The notes beneath the pieces were generated by a model, which was given only the letters and a program-made list of their open reading frames with translations, did not search any database and was not told the origin of the DNA. This document shows, one piece after another, positions 27,927 through 39,570 of a stretch of DNA of 64,000 nucleotides. The first letter of the stretch is position 1. Every line of letters begins with the position of its first letter. The position numbers and the translations under genes are program-made. The stretch is from Halomonas sp. 25-S5 (GTDB lineage: Bacteria; Pseudomonadota; Gammaproteobacteria; Pseudomonadales; Halomonadaceae), in NCBI RefSeq assembly GCF_029889845.1, contig NZ_JARANV010000004.1:62001-126000 (forward strand), written 5' to 3'.

Positions 27927-28571
27927 TCAGCGTGCGGCATCGTCGCCCCCCTGCCCCAGCCGGATGCGCCGCAACGCAGGAGAATCGGCCAGTTCGTGGT
28001 GGGTGGTGACCAGCACGCAGCCGCCACGCCGGGCATGAGCCGCCAGGCGCCCCTCGAGGGCCGCCACGCCGTCGCGGTCGATGGCGGTGAAGGGCTCGTC
28101 GAGCACCCAGAGCGCACGCGGGATCAGCTCCAGCCGGGCCAGGGCCACCCGGCGCTGCTGGCCGGCAGAGAGCTGGCCGGCGGGCAGGTCCTCGAAGCCG
28201 GCGAGCCCCACGGCCGCGAGTGCCGCGAAGCGCGCGGCCTCGTCATCGGGCTCGCCCGCCAGGGCCTGGTACCAGGCCAGGTTCTCCAGTGGCGTCAGCG
28301 CCGCCTTGACCCCCGGCGCATGGCCCAGGTAGAGCAGGTTGGCCAGGAAGTCCTGGCGCGAGCGCCGCATGGGGTGGTCGTTCCAGTAGAGCTCACCCTG
28401 GAAGTCAGCCAGCTGCCCGGACAGGATCTTCAGCAGGGTGGTCTTGCCGCTGCCGTTGGGGCCTTCCACACGCACGATCTCGCCGGCATGAATGTCCAGA
28501 TCCAGGTCTCGGAACAGCCAGCGATCGTCCCGCTCACAGGCCAGCTTTCGGGCTTGCAGACGCAGGCTCAA
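27927..28571 (-). CDS. ccmA: Haem exporter ATP-binding subunit CcmA
   Basis: ABC ATPase of 214 residues: Walker A GPNGSGKTTLLKILSG near residue 38, signature LSAGQQRRVALARLEL near 132, Walker B RALWVLDEPFTAID, and an H-loop histidine in VLVTTHHEL. First gene of ccmABCDEFGHI. The promoter should lie in the 205-bp region shared divergently with the LexA-like gene. Confidence 0.94.
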   Translation of the reverse strand: MSLRLQARKLACERDDRWLFRDLDLDIHAGEIVRVEGPNGSGKTTLLKILSGQLADFQGELYWNDHPMRRSRQDFLANLLYLGHAPGVKAALTPLENLAWYQALAGEPDDEAARFAALAAVGLAGFEDLPAGQLSAGQQRRVALARLELIPRALWVLDEPFTAIDRDGVAALEGRLAAHARRGGCVLVTTHHELADSPALRRIRLGQGGDDAAR

Positions 28572-28698
28572 GGCACTCTCCCGGCATGGGGTATTTCGCT
28601 CGGAACTCTACACGGAAAGGGCCCTGGCTACCAGTCGAGCCGGCTGCGTCAGCCGGTCGCACTTGCCCTGGATCACGCCTTGCGTGGACCGCCATCCC

Positions 28699-28726
28699 TT
28701 GCCAGATTCCGGTCCGCTGCTATGCT
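28699..28726 (+). promoter_or_regulatory. Sigma-70-type promoter of the LexA-like gene
   Basis: TTGCCA (28699-28704), 16-nt spacer, TATGCT (28721-28726). The predicted start near 28733 lies just before the SOS box, so LexA bound there would block initiation. Confidence 0.6.
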
Positions 28727-28735
28727 CGTGAAACA

Positions 28736-28751
28736 CTGTACGTATCGACAG
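28736..28751 (+). promoter_or_regulatory. SOS box (LexA operator)
   Basis: CTGTACGTATCGACAG is a perfect CTGT-N8-ACAG LexA operator. It overlaps the start of transcription predicted from 28699-28726 and ends 25 bp before the LexA-like gene's ATG. Confidence 0.75.
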
Positions 28752-28776
28752 TCATTGACGACAGGGGAAACATCGC

Positions 28777-29247
28777 ATGCCCAACGTCACACCGCAGTAC
28801 CTGGAGCGCCGCCCCAACCTCCCGCTCGCCCAGGCCTGGGCGGCCATCGCGGCCGACGACCTGACCGAGATCCCGCTGCTCGGCCGCGTCTCGGCGGGAA
28901 TGCCCATCGAGGCCTGCCCCGAGGCCGGCTGCATCCAGGTGCCCACGCGCATGGTGCGTCGCAACACCTATGCCCTGCGAGTACGCGGTGACTCGATGGT
29001 CGATTGCAACATCTTCGACGGGGATGTGATCATCATCGAGCGCCGCGAGAGTGCCGAGAACGGCGAGACCGCCGTGGTGATGATCAACGACCAGGAGGTC
29101 ACCCTGAAGAAGCTCTACATCGAAAAGTCAGGCGTGCGCCTGCAGCCGGCCAACGAGCGCATGGCCCCCATCTACCTGCGCAACGACGACATCCAGGTGA
29201 TCGGCCTGGTGATGGGCGTGGTACGCCAGGTGGAGCTGGCCGCCTGA
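28777..29247 (+). CDS. LexA-like S24 autoprotease lacking the DNA-binding domain
   Basis: A 156-residue protein that is essentially a LexA C-terminal half. The self-cleavage site reads GRVSAGMP (Ala40-Gly41); the Ser/Lys dyad is Ser73 (VRGDSMVD) and Lys111 (EVTLKKLY). The rest follows LexA closely (FDGDVIIIERR, ENGETAVVMINDQEV, IQVIGLVMGVVRQ). Only about 35 residues precede the cleavage region, so there is no winged helix. UmuD has this size but is usually paired with umuC, which is absent here; the next gene is yigZ, overlapping by 1 nt. The SOS box upstream predicts DNA-damage induction. It might form mixed dimers with LexA or UmuD, or mark an orphan translesion subunit; both are inferences. 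Confidence 0.8.
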   Translation: MPNVTPQYLERRPNLPLAQAWAAIAADDLTEIPLLGRVSAGMPIEACPEAGCIQVPTRMVRRNTYALRVRGDSMVDCNIFDGDVIIIERRESAENGETAVVMINDQEVTLKKLYIEKSGVRLQPANERMAPIYLRNDDIQVIGLVMGVVRQVELAA

Positions 29248-29891
29248 TGCGCTATGCCGTCCCCGACGTTCCTGCGGGACGCTGGCAGGAGAGCGAACTG
29301 GAAGTGGAGAAGAGCCGCTTCATCACCTGGATCTGCCATGCGCCGGACACGACCGCCTTCGCGGCGATGCTGGCCGAAGCACGCCGCACCCACCCCAACG
29401 CCAGCCACCACTGCAGTGCCTTCATCGCCGGCCCGCCCGGCGAGCAGACCGCCATCGGCTTCTCCGACGACGGCGAGCCCGGCGGCACCGCCGGGCGCCC
29501 CATGTTCCAGGTACTGGAGGGCGCCGGCCTCGGCCAGGTCGGCTGTGTGGTCACGCGCTACTTCGGCGGCACCAAGCTCGGCACCGGCGGCCTGGCGCGC
29601 GCCTACTCCCGCGCCGTGGCCGAAGGCCTGGAGGCCCTGCCGCGCCGCGCGGTGGTCGAGCGCACCCCGCTGCGCCTGCGGGTCGACTTCGCCGGCGAGG
29701 CCGAGGCCCGCGCCTGGCTGGCCGAACAGGACGTCCCGGTCGAGCAGGCCGACTACGGCGCCGACGGGGTGGACCTCACCGTGGGCTGGCCCAGCGACGC
29801 CCCCGACGACCTGAGCGCCCTCGAGGCACGCCTGCGGGGAAGGCTGGCACGACTGGACGATCGACCCCACCACGACGAACGGCGCCCGTAG
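29247..29891 (+). CDS. yigZ: YigZ / IMPACT family protein
   Basis: A 214-residue protein. The UPF0029/IMPACT N-terminal domain shows KSRFITWICHA, THPNASHHCSAFI, FSDDGEPGGTAGRPM and VVTRYFGGTKLGTGGLARAYSRAV, which are the family signature. A smaller ferredoxin-like C-terminal domain follows from about residue 135. Related eukaryotic IMPACT proteins bind GCN1; the bacterial role is unclear, possibly in translation. The start overlaps the LexA-like stop (TGATG), so its translation is probably coupled to that SOS-controlled gene. Confidence 0.88.
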   Translation: MRYAVPDVPAGRWQESELEVEKSRFITWICHAPDTTAFAAMLAEARRTHPNASHHCSAFIAGPPGEQTAIGFSDDGEPGGTAGRPMFQVLEGAGLGQVGCVVTRYFGGTKLGTGGLARAYSRAVAEGLEALPRRAVVERTPLRLRVDFAGEAEARAWLAEQDVPVEQADYGADGVDLTVGWPSDAPDDLSALEARLRGRLARLDDRPHHDERRP

Positions 29892-29899
29892 GCGCCGTT
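29878..29899. terminator. Hairpin between convergent yigZ and oadB
   Basis: A perfect 9-bp stem AACGGCGCC / GGCGCCGTT with a CGTA loop that covers the yigZ stop codon. No long T-run follows. It is a likely shared transcript end for two genes whose stops are 31 bp apart. Confidence 0.55.
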
Positions 29900-29922
29900 A
29901 CGGGTCAACGGGGTCCTGCCGA

Positions 29923-31248
29923 TCACCCCAGGTACTTGATCATCACCCCGGCGGCCACCGCCGAGCCGATCACCCCGGCCACGTTGGGCCCCATGGCGTG
30001 CATCAGCAGGAAGTTGTGGGGGTTGGACTCCAGCCCCACCTTGTTGGAGACCCTTGCTGCCATGGGTACCGCCGAGACCCCCGCCGAGCCGATCAGCGGG
30101 TTGATCGGCATGCGACTCACCGCATTCATCAGCTTGGCCATCAGGATCCCGCAGGCAGTGCCGATGGCGAAGGCCACCATGCCCAGCGCCAGGATCCCCA
30201 GGGTCTCCACGGCCAGGAAGCGGTCGGCCATCAGTTTGGAGCCCACCGAGAGGCCGAGGAAGATGGTCACGATGTTGATCAGCGCGTTCTGAGCGGTGTC
30301 GGAGAGCCGCTCCACCACCCCGCACTCGCGCATCAGGTTGCCGAAGCAGAACATCCCCAGCAGCGGTGCGGCATCCGGCAGGAAGAGCACCACCAGGATC
30401 AGCAGCGCCAGCGGAAAGACGATCTTCTCGAGCTTCGACACCGGCCGCAGCTGGGTCATGACGATCTCGCGTTCCCGCTTCGAGGTCAGCGCCTTCATGA
30501 TCGGTGGCTGAATCAGCGGTACCAGCGCCATGTAGGAGTAGGAGGCCACGGCGATGGCGCCCAACAGCTCCGGGGCCAGGATACTCGACACATAGATCGA
30601 GGTGGGGCCGTCGGCGCCGCCGATGATGCCGATGGCGGCGGCCTGGTTGAGCGAGAAGTCCATCCAGCCCATGGCCGACATGCCCACCGCGCCGAGCAGG
30701 GTGGCGAAGATGCCGAACTGCGCCGCCGCGCCCAGGAACAGGGTCCGGGGATTGGCCAGCAGCGGCCCGAAGTCGGTCATCGCCCCCACGCCCATGAAGA
30801 TCACCAGCGGGGCGATGCCCGAGGCGATCGCCACGCTGTAGAACTGGTAGAGCATGCCGTGGGCGAAGCCGGCGTCCATGGCCATGTCGTTGGCGGCCCG
30901 CAGCAGCGCCGGCGAGACGTCGCCATGCAGGACCTCGGTCAGGGTATGGCGCCAGGCGTCGATGCCGGCGGCCGGGTCGAGGCCGAGCTGCAGGGTCGCG
31001 GCCATCTGCTCGAGCAGCGCCGGCCGCGCCAGGTGCGCCGCCTGCTCGGCCGCCGACAGGGCGAGGCCCGCCTCGGGAATGTTGGCCAGGATGCCGCCGA
31101 AGCCGATCGGCACCAGCAGCAACGGCTCGAACTTCTTGGCCATGGCCAGCCACAGCAGCAGCAGCCCGACCAGCACCATCACCGCCTGGCCGAGGCTCAG
31201 GTTGTAGAGCCCCGAGCCGGTCCAGAGTGTCAGTATCTTCTCCGTCAT
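29923..31248 (-). CDS. oadB: Oxaloacetate decarboxylase Na+ pump, beta subunit
   Basis: A 441-residue polytopic membrane subunit that decarboxylates carboxybiotin and exports Na+. Family sequences are clear: [22 protein letters not shown] near the N-terminus, [33 protein letters not shown]-like sequence in the centre (with the Na+-site Asp in GGADGP), and [15 protein letters not shown]-like and [24 protein letters not shown] at the end. Last gene of oadGAB; GAGGAAGG precedes its ATG. Confidence 0.95.
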   Translation of the reverse strand: MTEKILTLWTGSGLYNLSLGQAVMVLVGLLLLWLAMAKKFEPLLLVPIGFGGILANIPEAGLALSAAEQAAHLARPALLEQMAATLQLGLDPAAGIDAWRHTLTEVLHGDVSPALLRAANDMAMDAGFAHGMLYQFYSVAIASGIAPLVIFMGVGAMTDFGPLLANPRTLFLGAAAQFGIFATLLGAVGMSAMGWMDFSLNQAAAIGIIGGADGPTSIYVSSILAPELLGAIAVASYSYMALVPLIQPPIMKALTSKREREIVMTQLRPVSKLEKIVFPLALLILVVLFLPDAAPLLGMFCFGNLMRECGVVERLSDTAQNALINIVTIFLGLSVGSKLMADRFLAVETLGILALGMVAFAIGTACGILMAKLMNAVSRMPINPLIGSAGVSAVPMAARVSNKVGLESNPHNFLLMHAMGPNVAGVIGSAVAAGVMIKYLG

Positions 31249-31259
31249 GGGTACCTTCC

Positions 31260-33101
31260 TCAGAGCTCGATCAGGACATCACCGACGACGACGCTGTCGC
31301 CCTCGCTGACATTGACGGAGGAGACGGTGCCGGCAGCGGTGGCGCGCACCTCGGTCTCCATCTTCATGGCCTCGAGGATGATCACCACGTCGCCCTCCTC
31401 GACGCTGTCGCCCTGGCGCACGTTGACCTTGAAGATGTTGCCGGCGAGCGGCGCGGTGATCGCCTCGCCGGACGGCGCGGCGGGCTCGCTCGCGGCCGGC
31501 GCGCTGCCGCCCTGCTCGGCCACCTGGCCGACCTCGCCGCCTTCGGCGACCTCGACCACGTACTGCTTGCCATTGACCTTGACGGTATAGGTCTCGGGGC
31601 CGGCCGGGGCCGCGCCCTGGGTCGCCGGCGCCCTGGCCTCGGCCCCGCCTTTCTGTGGAGAGGCCGGCAGGCTGGCGTCGGACGTCTCTTTACCAGGAGC
31701 CTGGGGCGCCGGCTCGAAGGCATCCGGGTTGTCGCGGTTCTTGAGGAACTTCAGGCCGATCTGCGGGAAGAGCGCATAGGTCAGCACGTCGTCGATCTCG
31801 CGCTCGCCCTCGGCCAGGCGGATGCCCTCGGCCTTGGCCTTTTCCTTGAGCTCGGCGGCCAGCTTGTCCATCTCGGGGCTGAGGTTGTCGGCCGGGCGAC
31901 AGGTGATCGGCTCGCCCCCCTCCAGCACACGCGCCTGCAGCTCCTTGTTGAACGGCGCCGGGGCGGCACCGTACTCGCCCTTGAGCAGCGCCTGGACCTC
32001 CTTGGAGATCGACTTGTATCGGCTGCCCATCATCACGTTCATCACCGCCTGGGTGCCAACGATCTGCGAGGTCGGGGTGACCAGCGGAATGAAGCCCAGG
32101 TCCTCGCGCACCCGTGGGATCTCCTGGAGCACGTCGTCGAGCTTGTCGCCGGCGCCCTGCTCCTTGAGCTGGCCTTCCATGTTGGTGAGCATGCCGCCCG
32201 GCACCTGGGCGATCAGGATGCGCGAGTCGATACCCTTGAGCGAGCCCTCGAAGGCGGCGTACTTCTTGCGCACCTCGCGGAAGTAGGCGGCGATCCCCTC
32301 GAGCAGCTCGAGGTCCAGGCCGGTGTCCCGCTCGGTGCCCTGGAGGATGGCCACCACCGACTCGGTGGGGCTGTGGCCATAGGTCATGGACATCGAGGAG
32401 ATGGCAGTATCGACGTTGTCGATGCCCGCCTCGGCGGCCTTTAAGGCAGTGGCGGTGGACATGCCGGTAGTGGCATGGCACTGCATGTGGATGGGGATAT
32501 CCACGGCGGCCTTGAGCTTGGTGACCAGCTCATAGGCATCATAGGGTTTGAGCAGGCCGGCCATGTCCTTGATGGCCAGAGAGTCGGCGCCCATGGCGGC
32601 GATGGTCTTGCCGAGCTCGACCCAGCCGTCCAGCGTGTGCACCGGGCTCACGGTATAGGAGAGCGTACCCTGGGCATGGCCCTCGACCTTGCGTACCGCC
32701 TGGATGGCCCGCTCCAGGTTGCGCGGGTCGTTCATGGCATCGAAGACGCGAAACACGTCGACGCCGTTGGCCTTGGCCCGTTCGACGAACTTATCCACCA
32801 CGTCATCGGCGTAGTGGCGATAGCCGAGCAGGTTCTGGCCACGCAGCAGCATCTGCTGGGGGGTGTTGGGCATGGCCGCCTTCAACGCCCGTATCCGCTC
32901 CCACGGATCTTCGCCGAGGTAGCGGATACAGGCGTCGAAGGTGGCCCCGCCCCAGGACTCCAGCGACCAGAAGCCGACGCGGTCGAGCTTCTCGGCGATG
33001 GGCAGCATGTCATCGAGGCGCATGCGGGTGGCGAACAGCGACTGGTGGGCATCGCGCAGGACGACATCGGTGATGCCAAGTGGGCGTGTCTTGTCAGTCA
33101 T
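31260..33101 (-). CDS. oadA: Oxaloacetate decarboxylase alpha subunit
   Basis: A 613-residue soluble subunit. The carboxyltransferase domain opens with [19 protein letters not shown] and holds the metal-binding [10 protein letters not shown] and the carboxylase-conserved KDMAGLL. An Ala/Pro-rich linker (about 465-540) leads to a biotinyl domain with the biotinylation site EAMKMETE about 35 residues from the end. It transfers CO2 from oxaloacetate to biotin, which OadB then decarboxylates while pumping Na+. In a salt-loving organism this links C4 metabolism to the sodium gradient. Confidence 0.95.
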   Translation of the reverse strand: MTDKTRPLGITDVVLRDAHQSLFATRMRLDDMLPIAEKLDRVGFWSLESWGGATFDACIRYLGEDPWERIRALKAAMPNTPQQMLLRGQNLLGYRHYADDVVDKFVERAKANGVDVFRVFDAMNDPRNLERAIQAVRKVEGHAQGTLSYTVSPVHTLDGWVELGKTIAAMGADSLAIKDMAGLLKPYDAYELVTKLKAAVDIPIHMQCHATTGMSTATALKAAEAGIDNVDTAISSMSMTYGHSPTESVVAILQGTERDTGLDLELLEGIAAYFREVRKKYAAFEGSLKGIDSRILIAQVPGGMLTNMEGQLKEQGAGDKLDDVLQEIPRVREDLGFIPLVTPTSQIVGTQAVMNVMMGSRYKSISKEVQALLKGEYGAAPAPFNKELQARVLEGGEPITCRPADNLSPEMDKLAAELKEKAKAEGIRLAEGEREIDDVLTYALFPQIGLKFLKNRDNPDAFEPAPQAPGKETSDASLPASPQKGGAEARAPATQGAAPAGPETYTVKVNGKQYVVEVAEGGEVGQVAEQGGSAPAASEPAAPSGEAITAPLAGNIFKVNVRQGDSVEEGDVVIILEAMKMETEVRATAAGTVSSVNVSEGDSVVVGDVLIEL

Positions 33102-33151
33102 GGTCGTGACCTTGTCGTTATGGATGGAAGGGGAAAGGGGGAGCGGCCGCC

Positions 33152-33406
33152 TCAGCGGCGGTGGCGGCGGCGATAGCGATGCACCGCGGTGCTAATGGCG
33201 ACCATCACGTCATCGCCCTGGCTCGCCTGGGCTCTAGCCCCGCCCCGTGCCGGCGCCTCGGGCGCGACGGGCTCGGGGAAGAAGCGACCGATGGCCTTGG
33301 ACATCAGCGTCGTGACGATCACCAGCACGGTAAGAAAAACAAAGACGAAGCCCATGCCGAGGCCCATCAGGGCAAGCCCCTCGTTGAGCAGCTGTGTGTC
33401 CTGCAT
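33152..33406 (-). CDS. oadG: Oxaloacetate decarboxylase gamma subunit
   Basis: An 84-residue protein with one N-terminal membrane helix ([25 protein letters not shown]), a Pro/Ala linker and a C-terminal tail ([17 protein letters not shown]), the OadG architecture. It holds OadA to OadB; the His-containing C-terminus binds Zn in known homologues. It has a good ribosome site (AGGAG, 7 nt) and is first in oadGAB, divergent from dusC. Confidence 0.9.
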   Translation of the reverse strand: MQDTQLLNEGLALMGLGMGFVFVFLTVLVIVTTLMSKAIGRFFPEPVAPEAPARGGARAQASQGDDVMVAISTAVHRYRRRHRR

Positions 33407-33520
33407 GCGAATTCTCCTGTTTTTTGCGCTTAGTTTGCCTCGATCTTACGAGAAAACCCGGCTTGCGCATTTTTTAGGATGCTATAACCTGCCACATCCC
33501 CGACAGATTGCAATGGCGTC

Positions 33521-34552
33521 ATGGTGGAAGCCATCGTTGTTAATTTACTACATAATGGACGGATCGGCCTAGCGCCCATGGAAGGGGTCATCGATGCGGT
33601 GACCCGCGACCTCCTGACCCGCACCCCCGGTTTCGACTGGGGGGTGACCGAATTCGTGCGCGTGGTGGACGCCTGCCTGCCGCCTCGCGTCTTCCACCGG
33701 CACTGCCCGGAACTGGCGCGCCCTGGCGTCACCACGCCGAGCGGCGTCCCCGTGCAGCTGCAACTGCTGGGCGCCGATCCCGAGGCCCTCGCGGCCAATG
33801 CCCGCCAAGCCCTGCGACTCGGCGCCACCGGCCTGGATCTCAATTTCGGCTGTCCGGCCAAGCTGGTCAACCGTCACGATGGTGGCGCCTCGCTGCTGCG
33901 TGACCCGCGACGGGTCCATGCCGCCGTATTGGCGGTGTCACGGGCCGTGGGCGACGAGATCCCGGTGACGGCCAAGATCCGCCTGGGCTTCTCCGATCGT
34001 CGCCTGGCCCTGGCCTGCGCCCTGGCCACCCAGGACGCCGGTGCCCAGCGGCTGGTGGTCCACGGCCGCACCCGCGACGAGGGATACCGCCCGCCTGCCC
34101 ACTGGGAGTGGATCGGCCGCATCCACCAGCGCCTCTCCATCCCGGTGGTCGCCAACGGCGACATCTGGACCCTGGAGGACTACTGGAAGGCCCGCACCCT
34201 CTCCGGGTGTCGCGACGTGATGCTCGGCCGCGGCGCCCTGGCCGACCCCTGGCTGGCGGCGCGCATCCGCCATTGGCAGGCGACGGGCGAGCGATTGCCC
34301 GGCACGCCCTGGCGGGCCCGCGCGCAGATCCTCGCCGATTTTGCTGCATTGCAGCGTAGCACACTTCCTGAGCGTGTCGTCACGGCCCTGATCAAGCAGT
34401 GGCTCAACCATATGCGCCAGCGCGACGATGAGGCGGCTCGCCGCTTCCAGGCGGTGAAGCGGCTACGCGAGCTGGACGCCCTGCTCGCCGGCCTCGAGCC
34501 CCCTGCTGCCGCCACCTGGCCGCCTCTGAGCGTTCGCGCCGAGACGGCCTGA
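33521..34552 (+). CDS. dusC: tRNA-dihydrouridine(16) synthase DusC
   Basis: FMN-dependent reductase making dihydrouridine at tRNA position 16. TIM-barrel motifs: GLAPMEGVIDAVTRDLLT, the catalytic cysteine in LNFGCPAKLVNRHDGGASLL, VTAKIRLGF, LVVHGRTRDEGYRPPAHWEW and VVANGDIWTLED, then GCRDVMLGRGALADPW. The EFVRVVDACLPPRVFHR segment marks DusC rather than DusA or DusB. Length is 343 residues with a 10-residue N-terminal extension before the barrel; the ATG at 33521 has a weak ribosome site, so the start could differ slightly. Confidence 0.92.
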   Translation: MVEAIVVNLLHNGRIGLAPMEGVIDAVTRDLLTRTPGFDWGVTEFVRVVDACLPPRVFHRHCPELARPGVTTPSGVPVQLQLLGADPEALAANARQALRLGATGLDLNFGCPAKLVNRHDGGASLLRDPRRVHAAVLAVSRAVGDEIPVTAKIRLGFSDRRLALACALATQDAGAQRLVVHGRTRDEGYRPPAHWEWIGRIHQRLSIPVVANGDIWTLEDYWKARTLSGCRDVMLGRGALADPWLAARIRHWQATGERLPGTPWRARAQILADFAALQRSTLPERVVTALIKQWLNHMRQRDDEAARRFQAVKRLRELDALLAGLEPPAAATWPPLSVRAETA

Positions 34553-34725
34553 GGGCGGGGACACCGGAGGGCGACAGGCGCCCACAAAAAAGAGACGCTC
34601 GTCGCATCACGACGGCGCCTCAAACGATCGCCGGGCCGGCACGCGAGGAACGCCGACCCGGCTAGCAGAAGGCCGGAACCCGAGACACCGGTGAAACCTC
34701 GGAACAGCGGGTCCGGAAAGCAGAA
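34553..34725. other. dusC / tRNA cluster intergenic region
   Basis: Short dyads such as GGGCG-ACAGG-CGCCC follow the dusC stop, without a T-run on its strand. No gene or clear regulatory site is seen. Confidence 0.3.
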
Positions 34726-34752
34726 GACCCGCCCTCGCAGTGAGGACGGGTC
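34726..34752 (-). terminator. Terminator of the tRNA-Ser/tRNA-Arg/tRNA-Arg transcript
   Basis: Arms GACCCG-C-CCTC and GAGG-A-CGGGTC with a 5-nt loop lie 6 bp past the last tRNA on the minus strand. The following sequence is pyrimidine-rich (TTCTGCTTTCC). Position supports a terminator. Confidence 0.6.
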
Positions 34753-34758
34753 GATATC

Positions 34759-34835
34759 TGGCGCGCCCGGGAGGATTCGAACCTCCGACCACCTGATTCG
34801 TAGTCAGGTACTCTATCCAGCTGAGCTACGGGCGC
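34759..34835 (-). tRNA. tRNA-Arg(ACG), copy 2
   Basis: A 77-nt cloverleaf with encoded CCA end. Acceptor GCGCCCG / CGGGCGC, D-arm GCTCAGCTGGATAGAGT, anticodon stem-loop CCTGA-CTACGAA-TCAGG giving anticodon ACG (A34 normally deaminated to inosine), T-arm GGAGG-TTCGAAT-CCTCC. The sequence is identical to copy 1 at 34907-34983, so it is a tandem duplicate. Confidence 0.97.
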
Positions 34836-34906
34836 GTAAGGCAACGAGCAGAGTCATTGCAGGGATGGGCCAGGCAGCATGCCGCTGATCACATCCGGTG
34901 TGAAGA

Positions 34907-34983
34907 TGGCGCGCCCGGGAGGATTCGAACCTCCGACCACCTGATTCGTAGTCAGGTACTCTATCCAGCTGAGCTACGGGCGC
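34907..34983 (-). tRNA. tRNA-Arg(ACG), copy 1
   Basis: A 77-nt cloverleaf including CCA, anticodon ACG in loop CTACGAA. Identical to the copy at 34759-34835, 71 bp further along the transcript. It lies 21 bp after tRNA-Ser in the direction of transcription. The csrA-tRNA-Ser-tRNA-Arg order is conserved in Pseudomonas. Confidence 0.97.
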
Positions 34984-35004
34984 TTGACCTTCGCGTGACG
35001 ACGA

Positions 35005-35097
35005 TGGCGGAGAGGGAGGGATTCGAACCCTCGAAGAGGCTATAAACCCCTTACTCCCTTAGCAGGGGAGCGCCTTCAGCCACTCGGCCACCTCTCC
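35005..35097 (-). tRNA. tRNA-Ser(GCT)
   Basis: A 93-nt class II tRNA with long variable arm and encoded CCA. Acceptor GGAGAGG / CCTCTCC, anticodon stem-loop CTCCC-CTGCTAA-GGGAG giving GCT, T-arm GAGGG-TTCGAAT-CCCTC. First in the Ser-Arg-Arg transcript, about 110 bp downstream of csrA. Confidence 0.97.
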
Positions 35098-35210
35098 CTC
35101 ATCGGCACGGTGCGTATCCTACCGTTTTAGAAGGCCATTGTCCAGCGACCCGGGCGATTTTTCGCCATGACCCCGCGATGGCGCTCCCGCCTCGAGCACC
35201 CGGCCGCGTG

Positions 35211-35405
35211 CTAGTCATCGCTCTCGAGGCCGGAATCGGCCTTCTCGCGCTGGATGCGCTGGTAGATCTCCTCGCGATGCACGGCGACATCCTTGGGGGC
35301 ATTGACGCCGATGCGGACCTGATTGCCCTTGACGCCAAGGACGGTCACGGTGATGTCGTCACCGATCATCAGGGTTTCGCCGACACGGCGGGTCAGGATG
35401 AGCAT
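35211..35405 (-). CDS. csrA: Carbon storage regulator CsrA (RsmA)
   Basis: A 64-residue RNA-binding dimer that blocks or stabilises mRNAs by binding GGA in hairpin loops. The sequence is canonical: [47 protein letters not shown], with Arg44-region (HREEI) RNA contacts. A strong ribosome site (AAGGAG, 7 nt) precedes it. It lies downstream of lysC. A likely antagonist RNA is encoded at 45394-45569 in this window. Confidence 0.98.
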   Translation of the reverse strand: MLILTRRVGETLMIGDDITVTVLGVKGNQVRIGVNAPKDVAVHREEIYQRIQREKADSGLESDD

Positions 35406-35449
35406 GACTGATCTCCTTCTCAGACTTCTGGCTACGGGATGCTCGCCGG

Positions 35450-35492
35450 CAGGGACGACGAAGTTACATTGTGCGACATGTCGTCGTCCCTG
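35450..35492 (-). promoter_or_regulatory. csrA promoter region with 12-bp inverted repeat
   Basis: Perfect arms CAGGGACGACGA and TCGTCGTCCCTG flank a 19-nt centre that includes a -10-like CACAAT (minus strand), with TTGGTC 18 bp upstream as a possible -35. The dyad lies 45-90 bp upstream of the csrA ATG. It could be an operator, or a leader hairpin in transcripts reading through from lysC. Confidence 0.5.
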
Positions 35493-35604
35493 ACCAATGG
35501 CGCCGACCCATGAGACGCCCGCGTCACGTTGAAAGGAAGCCCTGTGGCACGGGTGTCGCGGTCTTCCCTACAAGCGTAGAAGGTGTCGCCGCCCCGAGGG
35601 AGCC

Positions 35605-36855
35605 CTATTCGGGCTCGATATCGCTCTTGTCGAGGCCGAAGGCCTTGTGCAGCGCCTTGACCGCCAGCTCCATGTGCTTGTCGTCGATCACCACGGAGAT
35701 CTTGATCTCGGAGGTGGAGACCATGCGGATATTGATGTTCTCGTCGGCCAGCACGCGGAAGAACTTGGCGGCGACCCCGGCATGGGAGCGCATGCCCACC
35801 CCGACCAGCGAGACCTTGGCGATGTTGTCGTCCCCGCGCAGTTCGCCGCCGCCCAGGTCGGGAATGACCTGCTCCTGGAGGATCTTCATGGTCTGCTTGT
35901 AGTCGCCCTTGGCCACCGTGAAGGTGAAATCAGTGTAGTCACCGGCCGGCGCCACGTTCTGGACGATCATGTCGACCTCGATGTTGGCATCGGCGATCGG
36001 CCCCAGGATGCGCGAGGCCACACCCGGCACGTCGGGCGTATTGAGCAGGGTCAGCTTGGCTTCGCTGGCGGTGAAGGCGATGCCGGAGATCAGCGGTTCT
36101 TCCATGGAATCCTCGTCTTGGTCGGAGTCTGCAACGATCAAAGTGCCGGGGCCATCCTCGAAGCTGGACAGCACGCGCAGCGGGACATTGTACTTGCCGG
36201 CGAATTCGACGGCGCGAATCTGCAGCACCTTGGAGCCCAGGCTCGCCAGCTCCAGCATCTCCTCGACGGTGATGGTGTCGAGGCGCTGGGCCCTGGAACA
36301 GACCCGCGGGTCGGTGGTGTAGACGCCGTCGACGTCGGTATAGATCTGGCACTCGTCGGCCTTCAGCGCCGCCGCCAGCGCCACGCCGGTGGTGTCGGAG
36401 CCGCCGCGGCCGAGGGTGGTGATGTTGCCCTCCTCGTCGACGCCCTGGAAACCGGCGACCACGACCACCTGGCCGTCGTCCAGGTCGGCCTGCAGCTCAT
36501 CGGTCTCGATGCGCTGGATGCGCGCCTTGGTGTGGGCACTGTCGGTGCGGATGCCCACCTGGGACCCGGTATAGGAGGTCGCCGGCACGCCGATCTTGTG
36601 CAGCGCCATGGCCAGCAGCGAGATGGTCACCTGCTCGCCGGTGGAGACCAGCATGTCCATCTCGCGCGGCGTCGGCTCGTCGTTGATCTCGTTGGCCATG
36701 CCGATCAGGCGATTGGTCTCGCCGCTCATGGCGGAGACCACCACGACGATCTGATGGCCGTTGTCGCGACAGCCCTTGACCTTCTCGGCCACGGCCTTGA
36801 TGCGCTCCACGGAGCCCACCGAGGTGCCGCCGAACTTCTGTACGTATAGTGCCAT
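35605..36855 (-). CDS. lysC: Aspartate kinase
   Basis: First enzyme of the aspartate family pathway (Lys, Thr, Met, DAP; also ectoine in halophiles). The 416-residue protein starts with [18 protein letters not shown] (kinase signature) and has [21 protein letters not shown] and [13 protein letters not shown] in the catalytic domain (about 1-245). Two ACT domains follow ([38 protein letters not shown]), which bind lysine or threonine for feedback control in homologues. The start at 36855 is set by the kinase motif at residue 7. No T-rich terminator separates it from alaS; a hairpin AGGGCCGG / CCGGCCCT lies at about 36925-36953. Confidence 0.95.
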   Translation of the reverse strand: MALYVQKFGGTSVGSVERIKAVAEKVKGCRDNGHQIVVVVSAMSGETNRLIGMANEINDEPTPREMDMLVSTGEQVTISLLAMALHKIGVPATSYTGSQVGIRTDSAHTKARIQRIETDELQADLDDGQVVVVAGFQGVDEEGNITTLGRGGSDTTGVALAAALKADECQIYTDVDGVYTTDPRVCSRAQRLDTITVEEMLELASLGSKVLQIRAVEFAGKYNVPLRVLSSFEDGPGTLIVADSDQDEDSMEEPLISGIAFTASEAKLTLLNTPDVPGVASRILGPIADANIEVDMIVQNVAPAGDYTDFTFTVAKGDYKQTMKILQEQVIPDLGGGELRGDDNIAKVSLVGVGMRSHAGVAAKFFRVLADENINIRMVSTSEIKISVVIDDKHMELAVKALHKAFGLDKSDIEPE

Positions 36856-36960
36856 ATGCCGATTTCCCTCGTGCGTCGAGTGCGCGTCGCGCTCGGATGA
36901 GTGAAAGGTGAGTGAAGATGACGAGGGCCGGGGCATCGCTGTCGCCGGCCCTGCCAGCCC

Positions 36961-39570
<2,610 letters not shown>

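Noticed and set aside
34759-35097. tRNA cluster as a possible phage or island attachment site
   Set aside because: No integrase, no partial tRNA duplicate and no composition change beside it; the two tRNA-Arg copies are complete tandem duplicates and the order is conserved elsewhere.
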